Shown piece after piece: positions 54,533 to 63,659 of a stretch of DNA of 64,000 nt. Below the pieces are notes generated by a model that worked only from the letters and a program-made list of their open reading frames with translations, did no database searches and had not been told where the DNA came from. The stretch's first letter is position 1. Every line of letters begins with the position of its first letter. The DNA comes from Nocardiopsis suaedae. Lineage in GTDB: Bacteria; Actinomycetota; Actinomycetes; Streptosporangiales; Streptosporangiaceae. Location: the NCBI RefSeq assembly GCF_027706745.1, contig NZ_JAQFWP010000017.1:43027-107026 (forward strand). Direction: 5' to 3'. A program made the translations under genes and the position numbers.

Positions 54533-55545
54533 GCCGCGCCGACGCCGAACGCGCCGCCCGGGTGCTGATGCCCGGCTTCCTGGGCACCGCCGCCCCGCCG
54601 TGGCTGCTGGAGGCCTGCCGGGACGGGCTGGGGGCGGTGCTGTACTTCGCGCAGAACCTGGACGGGGACCCCGCCGCGCTCTCCCGGGAGCTGCACGGCG
54701 CCCGCGGCCGGCTGCTCATCGCCTGCGACGAGGAGGGCGGGCCGGTCAGCCGCTTCCACCCGGGCGGGGCCTCACCGCACCCCGCCCACGGAGAGCTCGG
54801 TGCCGCGGGGGACACCGCCGCCACCCGGGCGGCCGCCCGCTCCATCGGTGACCTGCTGCGCCGGGCGGGTGTGGACGCCGCGCTCGCGCCGGTGGTCGAC
54901 GTCGCCTCCGACCCCCGCAACCCGGTGATCGGGCCGCGCGCGTTCTCCGACCGGCCCGGGGCGGTCGCCGAGCACGGGGCGGCGTTCACGGCCGGGCTGC
55001 AGGATGTGGGCCGGGCGGCCGCGGCCAAGCACTTCCCCGGGCACGGCGACACGCGCACCGACTCCCACGTCGGGCTGCCGGTGATCGGGGCGGGGGAGGG
55101 ACTGCTGCGGGAGCGGGACCTGGTGCCCTTCGCCGCCGCCGTGCGCGCGGGCGTCGACATGGTGATGAGCGGGCACATCGTGGTCCCCGCCGTGGACGCC
55201 GCACCGGCGAGCGTCTCGCCCCGCTGGTACCGGCTGCTCCGGGAGGAGCTGGGCTTCGAGGGGGTCGCCGTCACCGACGCGCTGGACATGAAGGGGCTGG
55301 CGGTGCACACGGGGGAGGCGGACACGGTGCGCGCGGTCGCGCGCGGCGCCGTGGAGGCGCTGGCCGCCGGGGCGGACCTGCTGTGCCTGGGCAACCCGGC
55401 CACGGCCGGGGGCACCGGCCGGGAGGCCTACCTGGCGGCCCATGCGGCGGTGCTGGAGGCCGTGGACGGCGGCAGGGTGCCCAGGGCGCGGCTGGCCGAG
55501 GCCGCCGACCGCGTCGACGCCCTGGCCGACGCGCTGCCTCGTTGA
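54529..55545 (+). CDS. Glycoside hydrolase family 3, NagZ-like beta-N-acetylhexosaminidase
   Basis: 338 residues, a single TIM-barrel GH3 domain. IACDEEGGPVSRF, the NagZ dyad loop KHFPGHGDTRTDSH (167-180) and the nucleophile Asp250 in VAVTDALDMKG are present. It removes non-reducing GlcNAc from muropeptides or chitobiose. No signal peptide, so it acts on imported sugars, in line with the preceding transporter. Its TGA stop lies inside palindromic element copy 3. Confidence 0.88.
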   Translation: MSRADAERAARVLMPGFLGTAAPPWLLEACRDGLGAVLYFAQNLDGDPAALSRELHGARGRLLIACDEEGGPVSRFHPGGASPHPAHGELGAAGDTAATRAAARSIGDLLRRAGVDAALAPVVDVASDPRNPVIGPRAFSDRPGAVAEHGAAFTAGLQDVGRAAAAKHFPGHGDTRTDSHVGLPVIGAGEGLLRERDLVPFAAAVRAGVDMVMSGHIVVPAVDAAPASVSPRWYRLLREELGFEGVAVTDALDMKGLAVHTGEADTVRAVARGAVEALAAGADLLCLGNPATAGGTGREAYLAAHAAVLEAVDGGRVPRARLAEAADRVDALADALPR

Positions 55546-55603
55546 TCTCGGGAGAAACGACGCTAAAACCGTGCTCGTAGGGGCGCTTTTCCCGGGATCA
55601 ACG
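55540..55603. repeat. Palindromic intergenic element, copy 3
   Basis: Outer arms CGTTGATCTCGGG and CCCGGGATCAACG, with GAGAAACGACGCTAAAACCG as in copy 1; the right inner arm has diverged. The first bases supply the stop codon of the hexosaminidase gene (TGA at 55543). Confidence 0.78.
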
Positions 55604-55670
55604 GGAAGGAAGGGCGCCGGCCCCGGCCCCGGCCTTGACCCGCCCGCGGGGGTGGGCGAGAGTTGGCCGG

Positions 55671-55934
55671 ATGGACACCGCCGCCCCCGGGGAGCACCCC
55701 GGCGGGGAGGGCCCCGCCGAGGACGGCCACCCCATCGAACCGGAGCCGCCCTGGCCCAAGAGCCCCACCGGGGTACGGATCCGCTGCAACCGCTGCGCCG
55801 AGCCCCGCCTCTTCGCCGACCGGCACGCCGAGCAGCCGGACGGGCACGGTCCGGGACCGCACTGCGCCGCCTGCGGCCGGCGCATCGTGTACCGCTGTAC
55901 CGCGTGCGGGGCTCCGTGGAGGCCGCTGTCCTGA
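55671..55934 (+). CDS. Small zinc-ribbon protein
   Basis: 87 residues. After a Pro/Glu-rich N-terminus come three CxxC pairs: CNRC, CAAC and CTAC in IRCNRCAEPRLF, HCAACGRRIVYRCTACGAPW. Probably a structural zinc protein; function unknown. The ATG is assigned at 55671 without a strong ribosome binding site, so expression is not certain. Confidence 0.55.
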   Translation: MDTAAPGEHPGGEGPAEDGHPIEPEPPWPKSPTGVRIRCNRCAEPRLFADRHAEQPDGHGPGPHCAACGRRIVYRCTACGAPWRPLS

Positions 55935-55946
55935 GCGCCGCCCGGC

Positions 55947-55984
55947 GCCCGGGGCCCCTCCCGGTGCGGGGCGGGGTCCCGGGC
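55947..55984. terminator. Hairpin between convergent genes
   Basis: GCCCGGGGCCCC pairs with GGGGTCCCGGGC (one G-T pair) between the zinc-ribbon and acyl-CoA ligase genes. Confidence 0.5.
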
Positions 55985-56001
55985 GTGCGCGGCGCCGGGG
56001 A

Positions 56002-57543
56002 TCAGCGCAGGTCGCGCTTGAGGATCTTGCCGGTGGCGGTCATCGGCAGCGTGTCGCGGAACTCCACCAGGCGCGGGTACTTGTAGCCGGCCAGCCGCTC
56101 CTTGGCCCACGCGACCAGCTCCTCCTCGCCCAGCTCGGCGCCCTCCTCGCGGACCACGTAGGCCTTGATCTCCTCGCCGTGGGACTCGTGCCGCACGCCC
56201 ACCACCGCGACCAGGCTGACGGCCGGGTGGGTCAGCAGGACCTCCTCCAGCTCGCGCGGGTACACGTTGTACCCGCCGCGGATGATCATGTCCTTGGAGC
56301 GGTCGATGATGAAGTAGAAGCCCTCCTCGTCCCGGCGGGCGATGTCGCCGGTGCGGAACCAGCCGTCCTGGAGCACCTGGGCGGTGGCGTCGGGGCGGTT
56401 GTAGTACCCCTTCATGACGCAGTGGCCGCGCACCGCGACCTCCCCGGGGCCCTCGCCCTCGACCTCGTTGAACTCGGGGTCGACCAGCCGCATCTCCACG
56501 CCCCAGATCGGGCGGCCGATCGACCCGGTCTTCGCCTTGACCTTGGGGTTGTTGAAGGACACCACCGGGGAGGTCTCGGACAGGCCGTAGCCCTCCAGGA
56601 TCTCCACGCCCAGCCGCTCCTTGACGCTCCTGGCCAGCTCTGCGGGCAGCGCCGCGCCGCCGGAGACCGCGGTGTGCAGGGTGGAGGCGATCTTCTTCAG
56701 GTCGTGCTCGCCCTTGGCGCCCAGCAGGCCCCAGTACATGGTCGGCACGCCGCCGAAGGTGGTGACGCCCTCCTTCTCCATGAGCGCCAGCGCCTCGTCG
56801 CCGTCGAAGCGCGGCATCAGCACGATGGCGGCGTGCCGGTACAGGGCGGTGTTGAGCTGGGTGGTCTGGCCGAAGATGTGGAACAGCGGCAGCACGGCCA
56901 GGAAGACGTCGCGCTCGGCGGAGCCGAACAGCTCGCTCGAGCACACCGCGTTGTACAGCAGGTTGTTGTGGCTCAGCTCGGCGCCCTTGGGCGTGCCGGT
57001 GGTGCCGCTGGTGTAGATGATCACCGCGGTGTCGTCGGCCTCGGTGCGCACCGACTCGAAGGTGCCGGGCTGCCCGTCCAGGGCCGCCCACAGCGTCTCG
57101 GCCCCGGCGACCGCCGACTCCTTGGCGCCGGGCTCGGCCGGCAGGTCGATGTAGACCTCGCAGGAGTCGACCTGCTCGAAGGCGGTGCGGGCACGCTCGC
57201 CCAGCGGCAGGTCGGGGGTGCCGGTGAAGGCGAACAGCGCCTTGGCCCCCGAGTCCTCCAGGTGGTAGGCGATCTCCCGCGGGGTGAGCAGCACGTTGAG
57301 CGGGACCACGACGGCCCCGGCCTTGAGCGCGCCGAAGTAGACGAACGGGAAGTAGGGCGTGTTGGGCGAGGCCAGGGCGACCTTGTCCCCGGGCGCGACG
57401 CCCCGCGCGACCAGGAGGTTGGCGACCTGGTTGGCGATCATGTCGACGAGTGCGTAGTTCAGGCGCAGGTCGCCGAAGATGAGGCATTCGCGCTCGGGGT
57501 TGTTCCGGGCGCCGTCCTCCAGCAGCACGGACAGGTTGAGCAT
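56002..57543 (-). CDS. Long-chain acyl-CoA synthetase/ligase (FadD-like)
   Basis: 513 residues, AMP-binding ANL superfamily. P-loop YTSGTTGTPKGAELSH, GYGLSETSP, the hinge/linker D-R-K region DRSKDMIIRGGYNVYP, and the catalytic Lys in TATGKILKRDL. It activates carboxylic (probably fatty) acids to CoA thioesters. ATG 57543 with GGGAGA upstream; the longer frame is not family-like. A perfect 14-bp palindrome lies 42 bp upstream, suggesting TetR-type repression by acyl-CoA. Confidence 0.9.
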   Translation of the reverse strand: MLNLSVLLEDGARNNPERECLIFGDLRLNYALVDMIANQVANLLVARGVAPGDKVALASPNTPYFPFVYFGALKAGAVVVPLNVLLTPREIAYHLEDSGAKALFAFTGTPDLPLGERARTAFEQVDSCEVYIDLPAEPGAKESAVAGAETLWAALDGQPGTFESVRTEADDTAVIIYTSGTTGTPKGAELSHNNLLYNAVCSSELFGSAERDVFLAVLPLFHIFGQTTQLNTALYRHAAIVLMPRFDGDEALALMEKEGVTTFGGVPTMYWGLLGAKGEHDLKKIASTLHTAVSGGAALPAELARSVKERLGVEILEGYGLSETSPVVSFNNPKVKAKTGSIGRPIWGVEMRLVDPEFNEVEGEGPGEVAVRGHCVMKGYYNRPDATAQVLQDGWFRTGDIARRDEEGFYFIIDRSKDMIIRGGYNVYPRELEEVLLTHPAVSLVAVVGVRHESHGEEIKAYVVREEGAELGEEELVAWAKERLAGYKYPRLVEFRDTLPMTATGKILKRDLR

Positions 57544-57584
57544 CGCGTCTCCCAAGGGTGCGAGAGGGTGTTCCCGGTCACTTT

Positions 57585-57598
57585 TTACCGCACGGTAA
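57585..57598. promoter_or_regulatory. Palindromic operator upstream of the acyl-CoA ligase
   Basis: TTACCGCACGGTAA: 6-bp arms with a 2-bp centre, in the promoter region of the minus-strand ligase gene. It has the form of TetR-family operators in fatty acid genes. Confidence 0.6.
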
Positions 57599-57760
57599 CT
57601 TGCGGTGTCCGCACCGGGGCCCACTCGCGCCGTCACGGCCCGGGCCACCGGCCCTCCGGCAGCCGGACCCCGGTCCCCGGGGTCGGCCGTGTCGCGCCCG
57701 CCCCGCCCCGCTTCCCGCCCCCCGCATCCCGCCCGGGGGCCGGGGGCGTGCGGGCGCGCC

Positions 57761-58231
57761 TCAGGCGTCGCCGCCGGAGGCCGCGCCGGACCCGGAATCC
57801 CCGCCGGAGGCGTCGTCGGCCCGGGTGAGCGTGGTGCTGCTCGGCTGGGACCGGGTGTCGCTCAGCCCGATCTCCGAGACCCGCCAGCGGTCCCCGGCCA
57901 CGTCCAGCTCCCCGCCGAGGGGCAGGGTGTACTCCTCGGCCTCCCCGCCCTCAGCGGTGACGGTGATGGTGACCTGCGGGTCGTCCCCGGGCTCGTGCCC
58001 GGTCATCTGCACCGCCGCCATCGCGCCCGAGCGGGTCTCCATGCTCACCGGCGCGCCCTCGGTCAGCCGCACCCGCTCCTGGTTCTGCCCCAGGTCCGGA
58101 GCCTCGCTCTCCACGGAGGCGGTGTCGGTCTCCGCGTCGCCGGCGCAGGCGGCCGCCCCCAGGGCCACGGCCGCCGCGAGCAGGGCGGCGGGCAGGGCGC
58201 GGACGGCGCGGCGGGCGGGGGTGGGGATCAT
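57761..58231 (-). CDS. Putative lipoprotein of unknown function
   Basis: 156 residues. Signal peptide AVRALPAALLAAAVALGAAAC with a weak lipobox (AAAC). The mature part is acidic with beta-strand-like VTITVTAEGGEAEEYTLPLG and ends in a Ser/Gly/Asp-rich tail. No family is recognised. ATG 58231 is chosen since a signal peptide begins there. It lies upstream of the acyl-CoA ligase on the same strand, 217 nt away. Confidence 0.7.
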   Translation of the reverse strand: MIPTPARRAVRALPAALLAAAVALGAAACAGDAETDTASVESEAPDLGQNQERVRLTEGAPVSMETRSGAMAAVQMTGHEPGDDPQVTITVTAEGGEAEEYTLPLGGELDVAGDRWRVSEIGLSDTRSQPSSTTLTRADDASGGDSGSGAASGGDA

Positions 58232-58758
58232 CGGGGCGGACTCCCAGGGTTCGGCGGCCGCGGCGCGCGGGACGGGTGCCGCCGGCGGAGCCGTGAGGGG
58301 CCCACAAGCCGGACGCGCCGGGGGCGGCCAGGGGACGCCGCCCGCACCGCATTCTTCCACCGGCCCCGGCGCCGGGAGGGCCCATCCCCCTCAACGAAGG
58401 GGTCTCCGGTTGGTGACGGAGGGGTCACCCGGCACCGTCCTCCGCGCGGCCCCGCCCGACTCCCCGGTTCGCGCCCCGAATGTCGCCCCCGGCGCCTAGG
58501 CTCGGCTCGCATCCGCAAACCTTCGGATCAGGCGTGCGGAGGCGGGGCCCACCGGGGGCGCGGTGGGCCCCGCGCGCCCGCGCCGCAATGGCGGGGCGCC
58601 TCCCCGGTCGCGCTAACCTTGGAACACAGGAGAACCCGCCCGGAGACGGCGCGGCCCGCGGACCCGACCGTACGGCGCGCCACGGGCGGCCGAACGCGCC
58701 ATACACGGGCCGCCTCCGGCGGCCGCGCGGAGCGAACCGGTAGAGGGACTATTCAGCG
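58232..58758. other. Divergent region between the lipoprotein gene and leuS
   Basis: 527 bases with no supportable gene. The right half contains the leuS leader described separately. A second -10-like TAACCT lies at 58614. No T-box (the AGGGTGGNACC motif is absent). Confidence 0.5.
58497..58573 (+). promoter_or_regulatory. leuS promoter and possible attenuator hairpin
   Basis: TAGGCT (58497-58502) is a good actinobacterial -10. A transcript from there would first form ATCCG/CGGAT (58511-58528) and then a perfect 13-bp GCGGGGCCCACCG hairpin (58542-58573), 185 nt before leuS. No upstream plus-strand gene needs this terminator, so attenuation of leuS is possible (inference). Confidence 0.4.
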
Positions 58759-61254
58759 ATGACAGCGGTTGAAGGAGACCGGGTGGCGGGCGACGCCTAC
58801 GACGCTCGCGCCCTGCAGGACAAGTGGCAGGCCCGCTGGGCGGAGGACAACCCCTTCACCGCCTCCGAGGACCCGGGGGACACCCGCCCGCGCCGCTACG
58901 TCGTGGACATGTTCGCCTACCCCTCCGGCGACCTCCACATGGGGCACGCCGAGGTGTACGCCATCGGCGACGTCATCGCGCGCTACCACTTCCAGCGCGG
59001 GGAGAACGTCCTGCACCCCATCGGCTGGGACTCCTTCGGGCTGCCCGCCGAGAACGCGGCCATCCGCAACGGCACCCACCCCGCCGAGTGGACCTACGCC
59101 AACATCGAGACCCAGGCCGAGTCGTTCCGGCGCTACGGCATCTCCGTGGACTGGACCCGCCGCCTGCACACCAGCGACCCCGGGTACTACCGCTGGAACC
59201 AGTGGTTCTTCCTGAAGTTCTTCGAGCGCGGGCTGGCCTACCGCAAGGACGGGCTGGTCAACTGGTGCCCCAAGGACCAGACCGTGCTCGCCAACGAGCA
59301 GGTCGTGCAGGGCCGGTGCGAGCGCTGCGGCTCCGATGTCGTGCGCCGCAGCCTCAACCAGTGGTACTTCCGCATCACCGACTACGCCCAGCGCCTGCTG
59401 GACGACATGGACCAGCTCGAAGGCAAGTGGCCCGACGAGATCCTGACCATGCAGCGCAACTGGATCGGCCGCTCCGAGGGCGCCGACGTCCGGTTCGCCG
59501 TCGAGGGGCGCGACGAGCCGGTCACCGTCTTCACCACCCGGCCCGACACGCTGTACGGGGCCACCTTCTTCGTGGTGGCCGCCGACGCGCCGCTGGCCGA
59601 GGAGCTGTGCACCGAGGGGCAGCGCGCGGCGTTCGAGGCCTACCGGGGCGAGGTCGCCAAGCTCAGCGACATCGAACGCCAGTCCACCGAGCGCGAGAAG
59701 ACCGGCGTCTTCCTGGGCCGGTACGCGGTCAACCCGGTCAACGGCGAGCGGATCCCGGTCTGGGCCGCCGACTACGTGCTGGCCGACTACGGCCACGGCG
59801 CCATCATGGCGGTGCCCGCCCACGACCAGCGCGACCTGGACTTCGCGCTCACCTTCGGCCTGCCGGTGCGCCCGGTGGTCGACACCGGGCAGGACGACCC
59901 GGCGCAGACCGGGCTGGCCACCGCCGGCGAGGGCACGCTGATGAACTCCGGGCCGCTGGACGGGCTCGCCAAGAGTGACGCCATCCCGCGGATCATCGAG
60001 ATCCTGGAGGAGCGCGGCACCGGGACCGGCACCGTCAACTACCGGCTGCGCGATTGGCTGCTGTCCCGCCAGCGGTTCTGGGGGACGCCGATCCCGATCG
60101 TCCACTGCCCGGCCTGCGGCGAGGTCCCCGTCCCCGACGAGCAGCTCCCGGTGACGCTGCCCGACGACATGCGCGGCGCGGACCTGGCGCCCAAGGGCAT
60201 CTCCCCGCTGGCGGCCAACGAGGCGTGGGTGAACGTGGACTGCCCGGCCTGCGGCGGCCCGGCCAAGCGCGACACCGACACCATGGACACCTTCGTGGAC
60301 TCGTCCTGGTACTTCCTGCGCTACCTGTCGCCGGACCTGGCCACCGCGCCGTTCTCCGAGGACGAGGTCAAGCGGTGGGGCCAGGTCGACCAGTACATCG
60401 GCGGCAAGGAGCACGCCACCCTGCACCTGATGTACGCCCGGTTCTTCATCAAGGCCCTGCACGACATGGGCATGCTGGAGTTCACCGAGCCGTTCGCGCG
60501 CCTGCTCAACCAGGGGCAGGTCATCAACCGCGGCAAGGCGATGTCCAAGTCGCTGGGCAACGGCGTGGACCTGGGGACCGAGATCGACACCTACGGGGTG
60601 GACGCGGTCCGGCTCACCATGCTCTTCGCGGGCCCGCCCGAGGACGACATCGACTGGGCCGACGTGTCCCCCGGGGCGTCGCTGAAGTTCCTGGGCCGCG
60701 CCTTCCGGGTGATGGTCCAGGCCGGTGAGGCCTCGGCGCCGGGCACCGACCCGGCGACCGGCGACAAGGAGCTGCGCAAGGCCACCCACAGGGCGCTGGC
60801 CGAGATCTCCGCAGCCATCGAGGACCACCGGTTCAACGTCGCCATCGCCCGCATGATGGAGCTGGTCACCGCCGCCCGCAAGGCCATCGAGAACGGGCCC
60901 GGCGCGGCCGACCCGGCGGTGCGCGAGGCGGCCGAGGCCATCGCCGTCACCCTGTCCCTGGTCGCCCCGTACGCGGCCGAGGAGGGCTGGGAGCGGCTGG
61001 GCCACAAGGGGTCGGTGGCCGTCGGCAACTGGCGCGCGCCCGACCCGGAGCTGCTGGTGCGCGAGGAGGTGACCGCGGTGGTCCAGGTCAACAGCAAGGT
61101 CCGGGACAAGCTGCAGGTGCCGCCGGACATCGACGAGGGCGAGCTGGAGCGGCTGGCGCTGGCCTCGGAGAAGGCGCAGGCCTTCCTGGAGGGCAAGACG
61201 GTGCGCCGGGTCGTGGTGCGCGCGCCCAAGCTGGTCAACATCGTCGTGGGCTGA
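58759..61254 (+). CDS. leuS: Leucyl-tRNA synthetase
   Basis: 831 residues, class Ia synthetase. HMGH (60-63) is the HIGH motif; AMSKS at about 594-598 the KMSKS motif. CP1 editing-domain text [14 protein letters not shown] and the zinc-site cysteines ([18 protein letters not shown]) are present; the C-terminal [11 protein letters not shown] is typical. It charges tRNA-Leu and edits misacylated products. The ATG at 58759 lies close to the family start. Confidence 0.97.
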   Translation: MTAVEGDRVAGDAYDARALQDKWQARWAEDNPFTASEDPGDTRPRRYVVDMFAYPSGDLHMGHAEVYAIGDVIARYHFQRGENVLHPIGWDSFGLPAENAAIRNGTHPAEWTYANIETQAESFRRYGISVDWTRRLHTSDPGYYRWNQWFFLKFFERGLAYRKDGLVNWCPKDQTVLANEQVVQGRCERCGSDVVRRSLNQWYFRITDYAQRLLDDMDQLEGKWPDEILTMQRNWIGRSEGADVRFAVEGRDEPVTVFTTRPDTLYGATFFVVAADAPLAEELCTEGQRAAFEAYRGEVAKLSDIERQSTEREKTGVFLGRYAVNPVNGERIPVWAADYVLADYGHGAIMAVPAHDQRDLDFALTFGLPVRPVVDTGQDDPAQTGLATAGEGTLMNSGPLDGLAKSDAIPRIIEILEERGTGTGTVNYRLRDWLLSRQRFWGTPIPIVHCPACGEVPVPDEQLPVTLPDDMRGADLAPKGISPLAANEAWVNVDCPACGGPAKRDTDTMDTFVDSSWYFLRYLSPDLATAPFSEDEVKRWGQVDQYIGGKEHATLHLMYARFFIKALHDMGMLEFTEPFARLLNQGQVINRGKAMSKSLGNGVDLGTEIDTYGVDAVRLTMLFAGPPEDDIDWADVSPGASLKFLGRAFRVMVQAGEASAPGTDPATGDKELRKATHRALAEISAAIEDHRFNVAIARMMELVTAARKAIENGPGAADPAVREAAEAIAVTLSLVAPYAAEEGWERLGHKGSVAVGNWRAPDPELLVREEVTAVVQVNSKVRDKLQVPPDIDEGELERLALASEKAQAFLEGKTVRRVVVRAPKLVNIVVG

Positions 61255-61257
61255 CCC

Positions 61258-61890
61258 GTGCGCAGCCCGGAGAGCCTGTGGAGGTCGGCCCCGCCCGCGT
61301 CGCGGTGGGCGGCGGCCGCCGTGGGCGTGCTCGTCCTGACCAGCGCCTCGCTGATGGTGGGCCAGGTCTTCGAGGAGAGCGGCCCCTCCAGCGAGGCCGG
61401 TCCGGACGACCGGTACACCGCCGCGCCGGAGTGCGCCTCGGTCCCCGGGGAGGCGGTGGGCGCGCTCGTGGACGAGGCGGCGCTGGACACCTCCGACGGC
61501 GGGCCGATGGACGGCTCCGACACGGCCCGGTGCGCCTGGACCTCGGTGGGGACCGGGGCCGCGCCCCGGACCCTGCAGGTGGACTTCCGGGCGTACTTCA
61601 GCGACGCGGCGGGGGACACCGGCGGGGCATCGGCCGCCGCCGACACCGTGGCGGAGCTGGACGCGTTCCAGCTCGGGGCGGTGCCCGCACCCGCGTCCCT
61701 GGGCGAGGACGCCCTGCTGGGCAGGGCGGGACCGGCCGGGACGTCGGGGGAGGCGGTCTTCCGGGACGCCAACCTGGTGGTCCGGGTCGTGTACACCGGC
61801 GCGGCCGACCCCGGCGCGGGCGCCATGGACGAGGGGCAGGCCCGGGACGGGGCCGCCCGGGCGGCGGAGGCCATCGCCGAGGCGCTGTGA
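61258..61890 (+). CDS. Single-pass membrane protein, paralogue of the following gene
   Basis: 210 residues. One N-terminal helix (AAAAVGVLVLTSASLMVG) with a large extracytoplasmic part: APECASVPGEAVGALVDEA, DTARCAWTS and ANLVVRVVYTG. The Cys positions and motif order match the C-terminal domain of the 62193 gene (PECAA, VQCRWET, ANLYAETCYT), resembling DUF3558-type proteins. The GTG start is 3 nt after the leuS stop, so it is co-transcribed with leuS. Confidence 0.72.
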   Translation: MRSPESLWRSAPPASRWAAAAVGVLVLTSASLMVGQVFEESGPSSEAGPDDRYTAAPECASVPGEAVGALVDEAALDTSDGGPMDGSDTARCAWTSVGTGAAPRTLQVDFRAYFSDAAGDTGGASAAADTVAELDAFQLGAVPAPASLGEDALLGRAGPAGTSGEAVFRDANLVVRVVYTGAADPGAGAMDEGQARDGAARAAEAIAEAL

Positions 61891-62192
61891 GCGCCTCGGG
61901 TACGGTGCGGCGTGACCGGCCCACCGGGGGCCCGTCCGGGCAGGCCGGACCGGCCCGCCCGGTCCGGCCCGCGGTGCGCCCGCACGGCCCGGACTGGCCC
62001 GGTCCGGCCTGCCCGGACCGGCCTGCGCGGTCGCGTCCGGCATGTAGGGGCCTCGGGCTTCCGACCCGCTCCCCGGGGAACCGTTCACACCCCCGGGAGC
62101 ATCGGAGTGGCCGGAAGAGCAGCCGCCGGGTGCGCTCGTGGGGGCACTCGCGGGGGCGCCGCCGACAGAGACCGGGACTAGGGGAGTCGCTC
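61891..62192. other. GC-rich spacer
   Basis: 302 bases dominated by CCGGCCCGG-type short repeats (about 61915-62040). No gene is supported. Confidence 0.4.
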
Positions 62193-63659
62193 ATGGACCG
62201 ATCGCAGGACCCCGCACAGGCCGACGGCTCCGGACCGGAGCCGGACGCGCACGTGTCGGAGGCCCATGCGGAGGTCGCTCCGGACCCCGCCCCGGCGGAA
62301 GCGGCGGCGGTTCGGGAGGCGCCCGCCCCGCAGCCGCAGCCGGGGCCGGGGCCGGTTTCGGGGCAAGAGCCGGAACCCGGAGCGACCGAGGAGCCCCGGC
62401 CGTTCTCTGACGACGCCCCTTCGGACACGCCCTCCGGTCACCAGGGGGATGGGGGAGAGGCGGATGAGCAGGCGCCGCCGGAACCCGCTCCCGCCGCCGC
62501 CCTGAGTGAGGGCGCGGAGCCACATGAGCCGGAGCCGGGGGAGTCGGAGCCGCCCCCCGCAGCGGTCACCCCGGAGTCGCCTTCCGCAGCGGCCACCCCG
62601 GGACCGCCGAGCAGCGGACAGGCGAGGCCTTCAGCGGCGCAGGGGCACCAGGGCCCGCCCCCGGGCCCAGCGCCGACCGCCCCACCCGGCACGTCCGGCC
62701 CCGATGCACCCCCGCCCGGACCGATGCCAGGCCCTCCCCCCGGCCAGGCGGTCGGCCCCGCGTCGGCCCCCGCTCCTGGCCAGGCGTCCGGCCCTGCGTC
62801 GGGCCAGGCACCCGGCCGGGCGTTCGACCATGTGCCTGGTCCCCACGTGCCTGGTCCCGCACCAGGCCACTCGGCCCCTTCCGGAGCACCGCATCCTGGC
62901 TCCCCGCACATGCCTCCGCCCGGACCCCAGGCGGCCCACGGCACTCCTCCCGGCCCGCCGCCTCCGGGAGGGGATCCTCAGGGGCCGTATCCCGGGCCCG
63001 GGGCCTCTCCGGAGCCGCCCTCCCCGGTGGTGAATGAACCCCGCTCCAATCGGGGGTGCGCGGTCGCCGCGGTGACGGCGATCGCCGCCACCGCGCTCGC
63101 GCTGCTGGTCGGCGGAGTGTGGGCGGTGGTCGCCCTGGTCACCATGGACAAGGGGTTCGAGCGTCTGCCGGAGTGCGCCGCTGCGGAGGGGGAGGCGCTC
63201 GAGGAGTTGGTGCCCGGCTTCGAGGCGGGGATCGACGAGGCCATCGACGGCCTGCCCGAACCGCAGCGGGAGGGCGTGCAGTGCCGCTGGGAGACCACCG
63301 CGGATTCCCCGCACACCCCGGCCGCCGCCCGCGTGGTGCTGGTGCGTGCGGAGCCGGACGCGCAGACGTCAGGGGAGGAGGCGGCCGCGGGCCTGCTGGA
63401 GGGCGGGTCGGAGCGGCGTGACCGCACCGCGCTTTCGGGCATGGGCGACGAGGCCTATTCGTGGTTCGAGCCGGACTCCGAGCCGCTGGGCTGGGGGTGC
63501 GTGGGGACGCGCACGGCCAACCTGTACGCGGAGACGTGCTACACGACTTCGGCGGACTTCGCGGGGACGGAGTCGGTGTCCGAGGCCGACCTGGTGGACG
63601 GCGCGAAGCGCCTGGCCAAGGAGCTCCAGGCCGAACTGGACACCCAGCGGGAGGAATGA
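62193..63659 (+). CDS. Pro-rich membrane protein with DUF3558-like outer domain
   Basis: 488 residues. Residues 1-285 are a cytoplasmic Pro/Gly/Ala/Glu-rich low-complexity region with repeated GPA-SGQAP and PPGP units. A single helix (VAAVTAIAATALALLVGGVWAVVALV) follows at about 290-315, then an outer domain LPECAAAEGEALEELV, VQCRWETT, DEAYSWFEPD, GCVGTRTANLYAETCY. The outer domain is related to the preceding gene product. ATG with GGGGAG upstream. Function unknown; Pro-rich tails of this kind often bind partner proteins. Confidence 0.75.
   Translation: MDRSQDPAQADGSGPEPDAHVSEAHAEVAPDPAPAEAAAVREAPAPQPQPGPGPVSGQEPEPGATEEPRPFSDDAPSDTPSGHQGDGGEADEQAPPEPAPAAALSEGAEPHEPEPGESEPPPAAVTPESPSAAATPGPPSSGQARPSAAQGHQGPPPGPAPTAPPGTSGPDAPPPGPMPGPPPGQAVGPASAPAPGQASGPASGQAPGRAFDHVPGPHVPGPAPGHSAPSGAPHPGSPHMPPPGPQAAHGTPPGPPPPGGDPQGPYPGPGASPEPPSPVVNEPRSNRGCAVAAVTAIAATALALLVGGVWAVVALVTMDKGFERLPECAAAEGEALEELVPGFEAGIDEAIDGLPEPQREGVQCRWETTADSPHTPAAARVVLVRAEPDAQTSGEEAAAGLLEGGSERRDRTALSGMGDEAYSWFEPDSEPLGWGCVGTRTANLYAETCYTTSADFAGTESVSEADLVDGAKRLAKELQAELDTQREE

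Noticed and set aside
58232..58758. T-box riboswitch upstream of leuS
   Set aside because: No AGGGTGGNACC antiterminator motif and no specifier-loop arrangement; only a simple hairpin is visible.
58753..62088. 1,111-codon antisense frame across leuS
   Set aside because: Mirror of the leuS codon bias; no recognisable domain.
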